A DNA stretch of 64,000 nt from positions 4,774,001 through 4,838,000 of the forward strand of contig NZ_AP023354.1 of the NCBI RefSeq assembly GCF_018324685.1. The letters are read 5' to 3'. Both the position numbers and the translations under genes were made by a program. How positions within the stretch are numbered: the stretch's first letter is position 1; each line of letters opens with the position of its first letter. A model generated the notes under the pieces. It worked only from the letters and a program-made list of their open reading frames with translations, was not told the DNA's origin and made no database searches. Origin of the DNA: Actinocatenispora sera. Its GTDB lineage: Bacteria > Actinomycetota > Actinomycetes > Mycobacteriales > Micromonosporaceae. Below are positions 1 to 8,923 of the stretch, in pieces.

Positions 1-1527
1 TACGAGCGGGCCGTCGCCGCGACGGCCACCGCCGAAACGGCGGGGGAGCGCGCCGACCTGTTGCTGCTCGCCTGCGGATTGGACGGCGCGCACCCGCGCC
101 CCGCGGTACGCCGGGACACCGCTGCGGCGGCGCTCGCCGTCGGCCGGCCCCGCGCCGCGCTGCGTGCCCTGGCCGATGCCGCCGACGCCGACAGCGCCGT
201 GCTGCGCGGTGAGGCGCTGCTGCAGCTGGGCGAGGTGGACGAGGCGGTCGCCGCGGTGACGGTCGTCCCCGACGCCGCGGACCGTCAGGCGGTCGCCGCC
301 CGCGACCGGGTGTTGCTGCTCGGCGCCCTGGCCCGCGACCGGGCCCGGGCCGCGGAGCTGGCCGAGGCCACCGTCCAGCGCCACGGCCGGCCGCCGGAGC
401 ACACCGGCCTGCGGGCCGCGCTGGCCGCGGTGGATGCCGCCGCCCGCCACGCCGGCTGGGAGCGCGAGCTGGCCACCGCGGCGGCCGCGGCCGGTGCCGG
501 CGGTGACGCGCTCGCCGCCCGGTGGAGCGCCTGGCTGCTGGTGGAGACGCTCGCCGCGGACGGCCGGCTGGCCGAGGCGGCGGAGAACGCCCGGCTGGCC
601 GCCGACGCCTGCGCGAGCGATCTGGCGTACTCGTGGCAGACCCGGTTTCTCGCCGCGGAGTTGTGGTGCACCGCGCTGCGCGGCGAGCAGCTCGACGACG
701 TGGTGCGCCGCGCGGTGGCGCTGGTCGACCGGACCCTGCCGGCGGTCGCGCACGGCTACGCGACCGCGGCGGCGGCGCTCGCCGAGGCCGACGGTGGGCT
801 GCTCGCCTCGGCGCGGGCCCGGCTGGGGGACCGACCGGCCCGCCCGGTGGCGAGCGTCGCCGGGCTGCTGGACTGGGTTGCGGCCGAGGCCGCCTGGCTC
901 GACGGCCAGCCGGAGGCGGCGACGCCGACCCGCCCGGCCGGCCGGGCGCCGCTGCTGACCGGACTGGCGGAGATCACCGGCCGGTGGGTGGCGTACGACG
1001 CCGAGGACGGCCACGGGCTGCCCGCGCTCGACGGCGCCGACCTCGTCGGCCCGGCGCAGGCGACGCTGGCCGCCTGGCAGGCGGTGACGGTCGACCCGGC
1101 GAAGGTCGCCGAGTTCGATCCGGCGGCGACCGCCTGGCACGACGTGGCCCGCCGCGAGGAGGTGCGCTGCCTGCTCGCGCACGGGCTGTACGAGACGGAC
1201 GCGTCCCGCGCGGTGCCGCCGCTGCTGCGCGCCGAGCAGGTCGCCGAGCAGGCCGGGCTGGTGGTGCTGCTGGGCCGCACCCGCCGCGCGCTGCGCCGGC
1301 ACGCGGTGCGCCGCGAGACCCGCGGCCCGCGGGCCGGCATGGACCTGACCGACCGGGAGCGGGAGGTGCTGCGGCTGGTCGCGCAGGGCGAGCCGACCCG
1401 CCGCATCGCCGGGCTGCTGGGCATCTCCCGGGAGACGGTGGAGACGCACATCCGGGCCGGGATGCGCAAGCTCGGTGCGAAGACCCGGACCGAGGCGGCC
1501 GGCCTGGCGTTGGAGCTGCTGCAATGA
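1..1527 (+). CDS. LuxR-family transcriptional regulator, 5' end outside the window
   Basis: The reading frame is already open at base 1, so the true start lies upstream and at least 508 residues are visible. The C-terminal 60 residues form a LuxR/NarL helix-turn-helix: it begins LTDREREVLRLVAQGE, continues with IAGLLGISRETVETHI and ends near the stop. The long alanine-rich part before it looks like the helical repeat (TPR-like) region of large ATP-dependent LuxR regulators, but the expected P-loop would lie outside the window, so LAL-type membership is an inference. The next gene follows after 28 bp on the same strand and is probably co-transcribed. Confidence 0.8.
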   Translation, partial: YERAVAATATAETAGERADLLLLACGLDGAHPRPAVRRDTAAAALAVGRPRAALRALADAADADSAVLRGEALLQLGEVDEAVAAVTVVPDAADRQAVAARDRVLLLGALARDRARAAELAEATVQRHGRPPEHTGLRAALAAVDAAARHAGWERELATAAAAAGAGGDALAARWSAWLLVETLAADGRLAEAAENARLAADACASDLAYSWQTRFLAAELWCTALRGEQLDDVVRRAVALVDRTLPAVAHGYATAAAALAEADGGLLASARARLGDRPARPVASVAGLLDWVAAEAAWLDGQPEAATPTRPAGRAPLLTGLAEITGRWVAYDAEDGHGLPALDGADLVGPAQATLAAWQAVTVDPAKVAEFDPAATAWHDVARREEVRCLLAHGLYETDASRAVPPLLRAEQVAEQAGLVVLLGRTRRALRRHAVRRETRGPRAGMDLTDREREVLRLVAQGEPTRRIAGLLGISRETVETHIRAGMRKLGAKTRTEAAGLALELLQ

Positions 1528-1555
1528 CCGTGACCGGGACGAGAAGGGCACGCCG

Positions 1556-2104
1556 ATGAGCGGGCCGGCACCGCGCTACCTGGTCGCCTCGGCGGCGGAG
1601 GCGACGACCGTGCTGCGCCGGATGGCGCGCTCCGGCTGGCACACCCGGGAGGGGTTCGCGCTGCCGGAGGCGGCCTGGGACGTGGCCGAGCAGCGGCTGA
1701 TGCTGTTCGGCCGGGTACCGGACATGGACACCGCGGCGCTCGCGGTGCTGGCCGCGGCGCGGGGCGCGGCGGTGGTGGTCATCGCCGACGAGCGTTCCGA
1801 GGCGGGCCGGGCGGTACTGGCGGATCTGTCCCGGATCGGGGCGGTGCTGCGCGATCCCAACGTCGACCCGGTCGACGAGGCCGTGGCGCAGGGCGGCGAC
1901 GGGTTGCCGCTGACCGACGAGCAGCGCTCGCTGCTGGACCGGCTGGGTGCGGGGGAGACGATCGCGGCGGCGGCGGAGGCGGAGTTCCTGTCGCTGCGGA
2001 CCGCGAACCGGCGCATCGCCGAGGCGCGCAAGGCGCTGGGGGTGCGTACCACCCGGGAGGCGGTGCTGACCTACCTGCGCGCCACCCGGGACGAATCCGC
2101 CTGA
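1556..2104 (+). CDS. small LuxR-like helix-turn-helix protein
   Basis: A protein of 182 residues. The C-terminal half (from LTDEQRSLLDRLGAGETIAA to the end) resembles a LuxR-type HTH with a TANRRIAEARKALGV recognition segment. The N-terminal 100 residues are of unknown fold; they contain a hydrophobic strand (GAAVVVIADE) but I see no receiver-domain phosphorylation site. I placed the start at the ATG at 1556, 28 bp after the preceding regulator; a longer frame opens upstream inside that gene but has no ribosome site. Tandem arrangement suggests that both regulators act together. The target is unknown. Confidence 0.65.
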   Translation: MSGPAPRYLVASAAEATTVLRRMARSGWHTREGFALPEAAWDVAEQRLMLFGRVPDMDTAALAVLAAARGAAVVVIADERSEAGRAVLADLSRIGAVLRDPNVDPVDEAVAQGGDGLPLTDEQRSLLDRLGAGETIAAAAEAEFLSLRTANRRIAEARKALGVRTTREAVLTYLRATRDESA

Positions 2105-2186
2105 CCGTTTTCCCTGGTCGGCGCGGCTTTCCGGGCTGAGTTCGAGCGGTTTGACCGGACTGGCGGCCACCCCTCCGAGCCCATTC

Positions 2187-2220
2187 TCTACGCCGTGTAG
2201 AATTTTCTACGTCGTGTAGA
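2187..2220 (+). promoter_or_regulatory. two tandem inverted-repeat operators before cydA
   Basis: TCTAC-N5-GTAGA occurs twice, at 2187-2201 and 2206-2220, 19 bp apart, ending 21 bp before the cydA start. A -10-like TAGAAT (2198-2203) lies across the junction, so a bound dimer pair would block RNA polymerase. The half-sites resemble BlaI/CopY-type (TACA/TGTA) operators rather than a Rex site; the regulator itself is not in the window. Confidence 0.6.
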
Positions 2221-2241
2221 AGATATGGTCCGGGGGTACCC

Positions 2242-3663
2242 GTGGACACACTGGAACTGGCGCGCTGGCAGTTCGGCGTCACCACCATCTACCACTTCCT
2301 GTTCGTCCCGCTGACCATCGGCCTGTCGTTCCTGGTCGCCGGGATGCAGACCGCCTGGGTGCGCACCGGCCACGACCGCTGGTACCAGCTGACCCGGTTC
2401 TACGGCAAGCTGTTCCTGATCAACTTCGCGATGGGTGTGGCCACCGGCATCGTGCAGGAGTTCCAGTTCGGGATGAACTGGAGCGACTACTCGCGCTTCG
2501 TCGGCGACGTGTTCGGCGCGCCGCTGGCCATCGAGGGGCTGCTCGCGTTCTTCATGGAGTCCACCTTCCTCGGGCTGTGGATCTTCGGCTGGGGCCGGCT
2601 GCCCAAGCGCATCCACCTCGCCTGCATCTGGCTCGCCGCCATCGGCACCGCGCTGAGCGCCTACTTCATCCTCGCCGCGAACTCGTTCATGCAGCACCCG
2701 GTCGGCTACCGGATCAACCCGGCCACCCACCGCGCCGAGCTGACCGACTTCTGGGCGGTGATGACCAACTCCACCAACCTGATCACCTTCCCGCACACCA
2801 TGGCCGCCTCGTTCCTGACCGGCGGCGGGCTGCTCGCCGCGATCGCGTTCTGGCACCTGCGCAAGCGACGCCGCGACGACGACGCCGCGGCCGACGGCCA
2901 GCAGGTCGCCTTCCGGTCCGCGGCGCGGGTCGGCACCGTCACCGTGCTGATCGCGGCGCTCGCGCTGGCGATCACCGGCGACATCCAGGGCAAGATCATG
3001 ACCCAGCAGCAGCCGATGAAGATGGCCGCCGCCGAAGCGCTCTACCACACCGAGCAGCCCGCGTCGTTCTCGATCGTCACCATCGGCAGCCTGGACGGCA
3101 AGCACGAGGTGTACGCGGTGAAGCTGCCGCGGCTGCTGTCGTTCCTCGCCACCGGCAGCCTCGACGGCAAGGTCAAGGGCATCGACAACATCCAGGCCGA
3201 GTACCAGAAGCTGTACGGGCCGGGCTCCTACACGCCCATCATCCCCGTCACGTACTGGAGCTTCCGGCTGATGATCGGGCTGGGGATGCTCGCCGCCGCC
3301 ATCGCGCTGGTGACGCTGTGGGCGCTGCGCCGGGGCCGCACGCCGCGCTCCCGGCTGCTGTACCTGATGATCGTCGCGCTGCCGCTGCTACCGCTCGCGG
3401 CCAACTCGTTCGGCTGGATCTTCACCGAGATGGGCCGCCAGCCCTGGCTGGTGTTCGGCCAGCTGCGCACCGCCGACGGCGTCTCACCCGGGGTGTCCGG
3501 CGGCGAGGTGCTGACCTCCCTGATCGCGTTCGCCGCCCTGTACGCCGCGCTCGCCGTGGTGGAGATCGGGCTGATGCTGCGCGGCATCCGCGCCGGCGTC
3601 GGCGAGGCACGGCCACCAGAACCCGACGACGCCGACACCGACGCCGTCGCGTTCGCCTACTAG
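2242..3663 (+). CDS. cydA: cytochrome bd oxidase subunit I
   Basis: CydA carries the haems of the bd-type quinol oxidase, which reduces oxygen to water at the membrane without pumping protons. The 473-residue protein begins LELARWQFGVTTIYHFLFVP, with the early conserved histidine, has a run of membrane helices, and near residue 395 carries the family motif GRQPW. Length fits the short Q-loop actinobacterial form. The start is a GTG 22 bp after the tandem operators. It heads cydA-cydB-cydD-cydC, with 21 bp to cydB. Confidence 0.96.
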   Translation: MDTLELARWQFGVTTIYHFLFVPLTIGLSFLVAGMQTAWVRTGHDRWYQLTRFYGKLFLINFAMGVATGIVQEFQFGMNWSDYSRFVGDVFGAPLAIEGLLAFFMESTFLGLWIFGWGRLPKRIHLACIWLAAIGTALSAYFILAANSFMQHPVGYRINPATHRAELTDFWAVMTNSTNLITFPHTMAASFLTGGGLLAAIAFWHLRKRRRDDDAAADGQQVAFRSAARVGTVTVLIAALALAITGDIQGKIMTQQQPMKMAAAEALYHTEQPASFSIVTIGSLDGKHEVYAVKLPRLLSFLATGSLDGKVKGIDNIQAEYQKLYGPGSYTPIIPVTYWSFRLMIGLGMLAAAIALVTLWALRRGRTPRSRLLYLMIVALPLLPLAANSFGWIFTEMGRQPWLVFGQLRTADGVSPGVSGGEVLTSLIAFAALYAALAVVEIGLMLRGIRAGVGEARPPEPDDADTDAVAFAY

Positions 3664-3684
3664 AGCACGCATCCGGAGACTGCT

Positions 3685-4686
3685 GTGACCCTCACCGAAC
3701 TCTGGTTCCTGATCATCGCCTTCCTGTGGCTGGGCTACTTCGTACTGGAAGGCTTCGACTTCGGCGTCGGCATGCTGCTGCCGCTCGTCGGCCGCGACGA
3801 GACCGACCGGCGGGTGGCGATCAACACCATCGGCCCGGTCTGGGACGGCAACGAGGTGTGGCTGATCGTCGCCGGCGCGAGCACCTTCGCCGCGTTTCCT
3901 GAGTGGTACGCGACCCTGTTCTCCGGGTTCTACCTGCCGCTGCTGCTGATCGTGCTGGCGCTGATCGTGCGCGCCGTGTCGTTCGAGTTCCGCGGCAAGC
4001 GCGCCGAGGCGCGCTGGAAGGCCGGCTGGGACGCGGCGATCATCGCCGGCTCCGCGGTACCCGCCCTGCTGTGGGGCGTCGCGTTCGGCAACATCGTGCG
4101 CGGCGTACCGCTGGACGCCCGGCACGAGTTCGTCGGCAGCCTCGGCAGCCTGCTCAACCCGTACGCGCTGCTGTTCGGGCTGACCACGCTGGCGCTGTTC
4201 GCCACGCACGGGGCGATCTTCCTCGCGCTCAAGACGCACGGCCCGGTGCGCGACCGGGCCCGCCGCATCGCGCTACCGGTCGGGCTGGTCGCCGCCGTCG
4301 CCGCGGTGGTGTTCCTGACCTGGACGCAGCTGCACACCGGCACCGTGCTGTCGGCGGTACTCGCCACCGGCGCGGCGGTGGCCCTGCTGGCCGGGCTGAC
4401 CGCGAGCCGGATGGGCCGCGACGGCATCGCGTTCGCCGGTACCGCGGCGGCGATCGGGCTGGCGGTGGTCAGCCTGTTCGCCGCGATCTACCCCGACGTG
4501 CTGCCCGCCACCGACCCGGCCCACAGCCTGACCATCCACAACGCGTCGAGCACCCCGTACACGCTGCGGGTGATGTCCTGGGTGGCGCTGGCGTTCACCC
4601 CGTTCGTGCTCGCCTACCAGGCGTGGAGCTACTGGGTGTTCCGCCGCCGGCTGGGCCGCCACGACATCGCCGGGGCGGCCGAATGA
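3685..4686 (+). CDS. cydB: cytochrome bd oxidase subunit II
   Basis: The partner of CydA in the membrane oxidase. The 333-residue protein begins LTELWFLIIAFLWLGYFVLE and contains the GFDFGVGMLLP and NTIGPVWDGNEVWLI signatures in the first 60 residues, followed by multiple membrane helices, typical of CydB/AppB. The start is GTG. Its stop overlaps the cydD start (ATGA at 4683-4686), showing translational coupling. Confidence 0.96.
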   Translation: MTLTELWFLIIAFLWLGYFVLEGFDFGVGMLLPLVGRDETDRRVAINTIGPVWDGNEVWLIVAGASTFAAFPEWYATLFSGFYLPLLLIVLALIVRAVSFEFRGKRAEARWKAGWDAAIIAGSAVPALLWGVAFGNIVRGVPLDARHEFVGSLGSLLNPYALLFGLTTLALFATHGAIFLALKTHGPVRDRARRIALPVGLVAAVAAVVFLTWTQLHTGTVLSAVLATGAAVALLAGLTASRMGRDGIAFAGTAAAIGLAVVSLFAAIYPDVLPATDPAHSLTIHNASSTPYTLRVMSWVALAFTPFVLAYQAWSYWVFRRRLGRHDIAGAAE

Positions 4687-6311
4687 GCGGGGTGAAGCCG
4701 CTGGATCCGCGGCTGATCCGGCACGCCCGCGCCACCGCCGGCCACCTCGCGGCGCTGGTGGCGCTGGGCGTGGGTACCGCGGTCACCGTGATCGCCGGCG
4801 CGCAGCTGATCGCCGACACCCTCGCCGCGATCGTGCACGGCGCCGCGCCCGGCACGCTGGTACGGCCGCTGGCGGCGCTCGCCGCGGTGTTCGCCGCCCG
4901 CGCGCTGATCGCCTGGGCCACCGAGGCCGAGGGCCACCACGCCGCCGCCCGGGTCAAGTCGGCGCTGCGGCGCAAGCTGCTCGCACGCGCCGTGGCGCTG
5001 CCGCCCGCCGACCGGCCCACCGCCACCGTCACCACCCTGGCCACCACCGGCATCGACGCGCTCGACGGCTACTTCGCCAAGTACCTGCCGCAGCTGGTAC
5101 TGGCCGTGCTGGTGCCGGGCGCGATCCTCGCGCGGCTCGCGGTCACCGACCCGGTCACCGCCGTGATCATCGCGGTGACCCTGCCGCTGATCCCGATCTT
5201 CATGATCCTGATCGGGCTGGCCACCAGGGCCGCCACCCGCAACCGCTACACCGCGCTGACCCGGCTGTCGCACCACTTCCTGGACGTGGTCGCCGGGCTG
5301 CCCACCCTCAAGGTGTTCGGCCGCGCCGGCCACCAGGCGCACACCATCGCCACCATCACCGACTCCTACCGCCGCGCCACCATGCGCACGCTGCGCATCG
5401 CGTTCCTGTCCGCGCTGGTCCTGGAGCTGCTCGCCACCCTGTCGGTGGCGCTGGTGGCGGTCGGCATCGGGCTGCGGCTGGTCGACGGGCACATCGGGCT
5501 GGCCACCGCCCTGCTGGTGCTGATCCTCGCCCCCGAGGCGTACCTGCCGCTGCGCGCGGTCGGTACCCACTTCCACGCCAGCGCCGACGGCCTGGCCGCA
5601 GCCGAGGAGGTCTTCCGCGTGCTCGACACCACCCCCCGCGCCACCGGCGGCACCGCCCCGCCCGACACGATCACCGACATCCACCTCGACGGCGTCAGCG
5701 TCACCCACCCCGGCCGGCCCGCCGCCACCCCGCCGCCGGTCGAGCTGCACCTGCGGCCCGGTGAGCTGGTCGCACTGGCCGGCCCGTCCGGTACCGGCAA
5801 GTCGACGCTGCTCGCGGTGCTGCTCGGGTTCACCGCACCCACCGCCGGGCGGGTCCTGATCAACGGGTACGACCTGGCCGACTTCGACGCCGACGCCTGG
5901 CGGCACCGCATCGGCTGGGCCGCCCAGCAGCCCTACCTGCACCCCGGCACGCTGGCCGACAACATCCGGCTCGGCCGGCCGGACGCACCCGAGGTGTTCG
6001 TCGCCGCCGCGGCCCGCGACGCCTGCCTGGACCTGCCGCTGTCCACCCCGGTCGGCGAGCACGGCGCGGGGCTCTCCGCCGGGCAACGCCGCCGGGTCGG
6101 CCTGGCCCGGGCGCTGCTGCGCGACACCCCGATCCTGCTGCTGGACGAGCCGACCGCCGGCCTGGACCCGGCCACCGAGGCCGCCGTGCTGTCCCGGCTG
6201 CGGGCCCGCGCCGCCGCCGGGCGCATCGTCCTGATCGTCAGCCACCGGCCCGGCGCGCTGGCCGCGGCCGACCGTACCGTCACCCTCGCCGCCACGGCGG
6301 TCGGCTCGTGA
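4683..6311 (+). CDS. cydD: CydD, ABC half-transporter for bd oxidase assembly
   Basis: CydDC is a heterodimeric ABC exporter of thiols and haem needed to assemble cytochrome bd. This 542-residue subunit has an N-terminal membrane domain (about residues 15-300) and a C-terminal ATPase: Walker A GPSGTGKST near residue 367, a slightly divergent signature LSAGQRRR near 464, and Walker B ILLLDEPTAGLDP near 485. ATG at 4683 overlaps the cydB stop; its own stop overlaps the cydC GTG. A much longer frame extends upstream but runs antisense-like through cydB and was not used. In Streptomyces the two halves are fused; here they are separate. Confidence 0.92.
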   Translation: MSGVKPLDPRLIRHARATAGHLAALVALGVGTAVTVIAGAQLIADTLAAIVHGAAPGTLVRPLAALAAVFAARALIAWATEAEGHHAAARVKSALRRKLLARAVALPPADRPTATVTTLATTGIDALDGYFAKYLPQLVLAVLVPGAILARLAVTDPVTAVIIAVTLPLIPIFMILIGLATRAATRNRYTALTRLSHHFLDVVAGLPTLKVFGRAGHQAHTIATITDSYRRATMRTLRIAFLSALVLELLATLSVALVAVGIGLRLVDGHIGLATALLVLILAPEAYLPLRAVGTHFHASADGLAAAEEVFRVLDTTPRATGGTAPPDTITDIHLDGVSVTHPGRPAATPPPVELHLRPGELVALAGPSGTGKSTLLAVLLGFTAPTAGRVLINGYDLADFDADAWRHRIGWAAQQPYLHPGTLADNIRLGRPDAPEVFVAAAARDACLDLPLSTPVGEHGAGLSAGQRRRVGLARALLRDTPILLLDEPTAGLDPATEAAVLSRLRARAAAGRIVLIVSHRPGALAAADRTVTLAATAVGS

Positions 6312-8164
6312 CGCACCGCGTACGGCCACGCCCGGCTCCCCACAGCGGGGAGCGCACGGGAAACAGCGGCGAGCCGCGCACAGGGAACGCCGGCCGGTCG
6401 CCTACGCGAAACAGTGGCGAGCCGCGCCCGGTGAACGGCGGCCGGCCGCGCACCGGGGACCGGGGCGGGCCGCTGCGCCGGGTGCTGCGCGCCGGCGGCA
6501 CCGGCCGCGGCCGGCTGCTGCTTGCCGGCGCCGCGGGCGTGGGCGCTGCCGGGTCGGCGGTCGGGCTGGGCGCCACCGCCGCCTGGCTGATCGCCCGCGC
6601 CGCCCAGCACCCACCCGTGCTGTACCTGATGGTGGCGATCGTCGCGGTCCGCGCGTTCGGGCTGTCTCGTGGCGTGCTGCGCTACGCCGAACGGCTCGCC
6701 TCGCACGACGCGGCGCTGCGGGTGCTGTCCCGGCTGCGGGTCGGCGTGTACCGGCGGCTCGCCGCGCTGTCGCCGGCCGGGCTGACCGCCGACCGGTCCG
6801 GTGACCTGACCGCCCGGCTGGTCGGCGACATCGACGGGCTCGCCGACGTGTGGCTGCGGCTGCTGCTGCCGTACGTGACCGCCGGGCTGGTCGGCGCCGG
6901 CAGCGTCGCCCTGGTCGCGCTGCTGCTGCCCGGCGCCGGTGCCGCGCTGGCCGGCACGCTGCTGCTCGTCGCGATCGCCGCACCGCTGGTCGCCACCCGG
7001 CACAGCCGCCGCGCGCAGGCCCGCATCGCGCCGCTGCGCGGTGCGCTGTCGGCCGGCGTGGTGGAAACCATCGAGGCGGCCGACGAGCTGACCGCGCACG
7101 GCGCCGCCGACGCCGCACTCGACCGGCTGGACGAGCTGGACGCGGCGCTGACCCGGGCCGAGGCACGCTCGGCGGTCGGGCACGGCATCGGCGCCGCGAT
7201 CGCCACCGCCGCCGGCGGCGCCGCCGTCTGGGCCGGCCTGGCGTTGAGCGCCCCGGCCGTCGCCGGCGGCACCCTCACCGGCATCCTCGCCGTTGTCGTG
7301 GTGCTCACCCCGCTCGCCGTGCACGAGGCGTACGCGGCACTGCCGGTCGCCGCCGCGCAGCTGCCGAGGCTGCGGGGCGCCGCCCGCCGGGTGTACGCGG
7401 TCACCGACCGTCCCGACCCGGTCGTCGACCCGGAGCGCCCCGCCGCCGACCCGGACGGGCCGTACGACCTGCTGCTGCGCGACGTGCACGCCGGCTGGCC
7501 CGGCGGCCCCGACGTGCTGCGCGGGCTGGACCTGCGGGTCCCGGCCGGCGCGCACATCGCGATCACCGGCCCCTCCGGTACCGGCAAGTCCACCCTCGCC
7601 GCGGTGCTGCTGCGGTTCCTGCCGGCGCGCGGCGAGCTGCGGCTGGCCGGTACCGCGCTGGCCGAGCTTTCCGGCGACACGGTGCGCCGGCACATCGGGC
7701 TGTGCGCGCAGGACGTGCACCTGTTCGACACCACCATCGCGCAGAACCTGCGCATCGCCCGCCCGGACGCCGACGCCGACACGCTGCACGCCGCGCTCGC
7801 CGCGGCCCGGCTGGACCGGTTCGTCGACAGCCTGCCCGACGGGCTCGACACGTTCACCGGCGAACACGGCCGGCAGCTGTCCGGCGGGCAGCGGCAGCGC
7901 CTCGCGCTGGCCCGGGCACTGCTGGCCGACGTGGACATCCTGATCTGCGACGAGGCCACCGAACACCTCGACGAGGACACCGCCGGCGCGCTGACCCGGC
8001 ACATCCTGGCCGCCGCGGCCGGCCGTACCGTCGTGGTGCTCACCCACCGGCGCACCGACCTGCACCTGTTCGACGCGGTGTACGAGCTGGTCGACGGCCG
8101 GCTGCGACCCGCCGGCGTGTCGGCCTCGCCGCAACCGGTACCAGCCCGTACTTTCGTCCTGTGA
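6308..8164 (+). CDS. cydC: CydC, ABC half-transporter for bd oxidase assembly
   Basis: The second half of the CydDC exporter, 618 residues. The membrane domain starts near residue 70; the ATPase has Walker A GPSGTGKST near 421, signature LSGGQRQR near 524 and a Walker B ending ILICDEATEHLD. The GTG start overlaps the cydD stop by 4 bp. The oddity is an N-terminal cytosolic extension of about 50 Arg/Gly-rich residues built from 8-residue repeats (24-bp DNA repeats, 6344-6460), which ordinary CydC lacks. A start after the repeats cannot be excluded. The stop overlaps the next gene by 4 bp. Confidence 0.92.
   Translation: MTHRVRPRPAPHSGERTGNSGEPRTGNAGRSPTRNSGEPRPVNGGRPRTGDRGGPLRRVLRAGGTGRGRLLLAGAAGVGAAGSAVGLGATAAWLIARAAQHPPVLYLMVAIVAVRAFGLSRGVLRYAERLASHDAALRVLSRLRVGVYRRLAALSPAGLTADRSGDLTARLVGDIDGLADVWLRLLLPYVTAGLVGAGSVALVALLLPGAGAALAGTLLLVAIAAPLVATRHSRRAQARIAPLRGALSAGVVETIEAADELTAHGAADAALDRLDELDAALTRAEARSAVGHGIGAAIATAAGGAAVWAGLALSAPAVAGGTLTGILAVVVVLTPLAVHEAYAALPVAAAQLPRLRGAARRVYAVTDRPDPVVDPERPAADPDGPYDLLLRDVHAGWPGGPDVLRGLDLRVPAGAHIAITGPSGTGKSTLAAVLLRFLPARGELRLAGTALAELSGDTVRRHIGLCAQDVHLFDTTIAQNLRIARPDADADTLHAALAAARLDRFVDSLPDGLDTFTGEHGRQLSGGQRQRLALARALLADVDILICDEATEHLDEDTAGALTRHILAAAAGRTVVVLTHRRTDLHLFDAVYELVDGRLRPAGVSASPQPVPARTFVL
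6344..6460 (+). repeat. 24-bp tandem repeat inside cydC
   Basis: Four 24-bp units begin at 6365, 6389, 6413 and 6437, preceded by a 21-bp partial unit at 6344. Each ends in AAC or GAC. They encode variants of SGEPRTGN (SGEPRTGN, AGRSPTRN, SGEPRPVN, GGRPRTGD). The frame is kept throughout, so the repeats add a charged N-terminal tail. Confidence 0.8.
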
Positions 8165-8526
8165 CGCAACCATCGCGGTGTGGCTGGTGCGGGGGAGAGC
8201 TACCCGCCGCCGGCAAACTCGGCCGCCCCCGCCGCTACTGCGGCCAACCCTGCCGGCAACGCGCCTACGAACACCGGCACATCACCTCCCGCGCCGGGCT
8301 CGACGACGACGCCGTCGTGGTCAGCGCCCGCGAGCTGCAGGACCTGCAGGACCGGCTGTTCGCGCTGCGCTGCGCGGTCGAGGACGTGCAGACCGCGCTG
8401 GCCGAGGACGCCACCCGTCCCGAGCTCGCCGCCACCGTGCGCAACCTCACCGACTCGGTCGGCACTCTGGACCGCATCTGGGTCGCCGCCCGCAACGGCG
8501 CACCGGTCAGCCGGACGCCTCGATGA
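8161..8526 (+). CDS. small zinc-ribbon protein coupled to the cyd operon
   Basis: A 121-residue protein starting at GTG 8161, which overlaps the cydC stop (GTGA), so it is translated as part of the cyd operon. Residues 7-35 hold a four-cysteine cluster, CGWCGGELP followed by RRYCGQPCRQRAYEHR, matching a small treble-clef/zinc-ribbon. The rest is helical, with an ARELQDLQDRLFAL segment that could form a short coiled coil. No enzyme motif is visible. A longer protein at 57137 has the same type of N-terminal cluster. The function is unknown; a DNA-binding or assembly role is possible. Confidence 0.75.
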   Translation: MTQPSRCGWCGGELPAAGKLGRPRRYCGQPCRQRAYEHRHITSRAGLDDDAVVVSARELQDLQDRLFALRCAVEDVQTALAEDATRPELAATVRNLTDSVGTLDRIWVAARNGAPVSRTPR

Positions 8527-8800
8527 TGCGGATGTCGCGGACCGCGGCGTCCCCCAGCACCGTCAACGCGTGCTGGTAGGCCGGGCTACGGTAGGCGGCG
8601 ACCGCGTCCTCGACGCTGGGAAACTCGATCAGCGTGGTGCGCTCGGCCACCCCTTCCTCGAACGCCGCGGCCGGTAGGCCGCGGGCGAGGAACCGTCCGC
8701 CATGGGCGAGCATCACCGCACCACCGAGCTCCGCGTACGCGGCCACCCGGTCGGGGTCGCGAATCACCCGGAACGTGTTGATCCAGTACGCCTTCGGCAC
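8507..8800 (-). CDS. DUF1330 family protein
   Basis: A 97-residue protein starting at GTG 8800, the first codon of the conserved PKAYWINTFRVIRDPDR segment; the upstream in-frame ATG at 8851 would add 17 residues unlike the family. It contains GGRFLARG and ends with the typical AVRDIRIIEA strand of the DUF1330 ferredoxin-like fold. The biochemical role of the family is not established. It converges on the zinc-ribbon gene with a 20-bp overlap of the 3' ends. Confidence 0.85.
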   Translation of the reverse strand: MPKAYWINTFRVIRDPDRVAAYAELGGAVMLAHGGRFLARGLPAAAFEEGVAERTTLIEFPSVEDAVAAYRSPAYQHALTVLGDAAVRDIRIIEASG

Positions 8801-8923
8801 CGTTGCGCCCTCCCGCCGTCTCGCACCCGTTGCCGCACCATCGTGACCCACCCCCGCCCTGGGCGACCGGCCGGGCCACCCACACCGCCGCGGACGCCCC
8901 CGCGCTGTGGCACGATTCCGGAT

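Noticed and set aside
3903-4682. Upstream extension of the cydD frame through cydB
   Set aside because: The added 260 residues are Arg/Pro-rich frame-shifted cydB; the ATGA overlap gives the natural start.
5933-8173. 746-residue minus-strand open frame over cydDC
   Set aside because: Low-complexity Gly/Gln/Arg composition, no start signal, fully antisense to clear ABC transporter genes.
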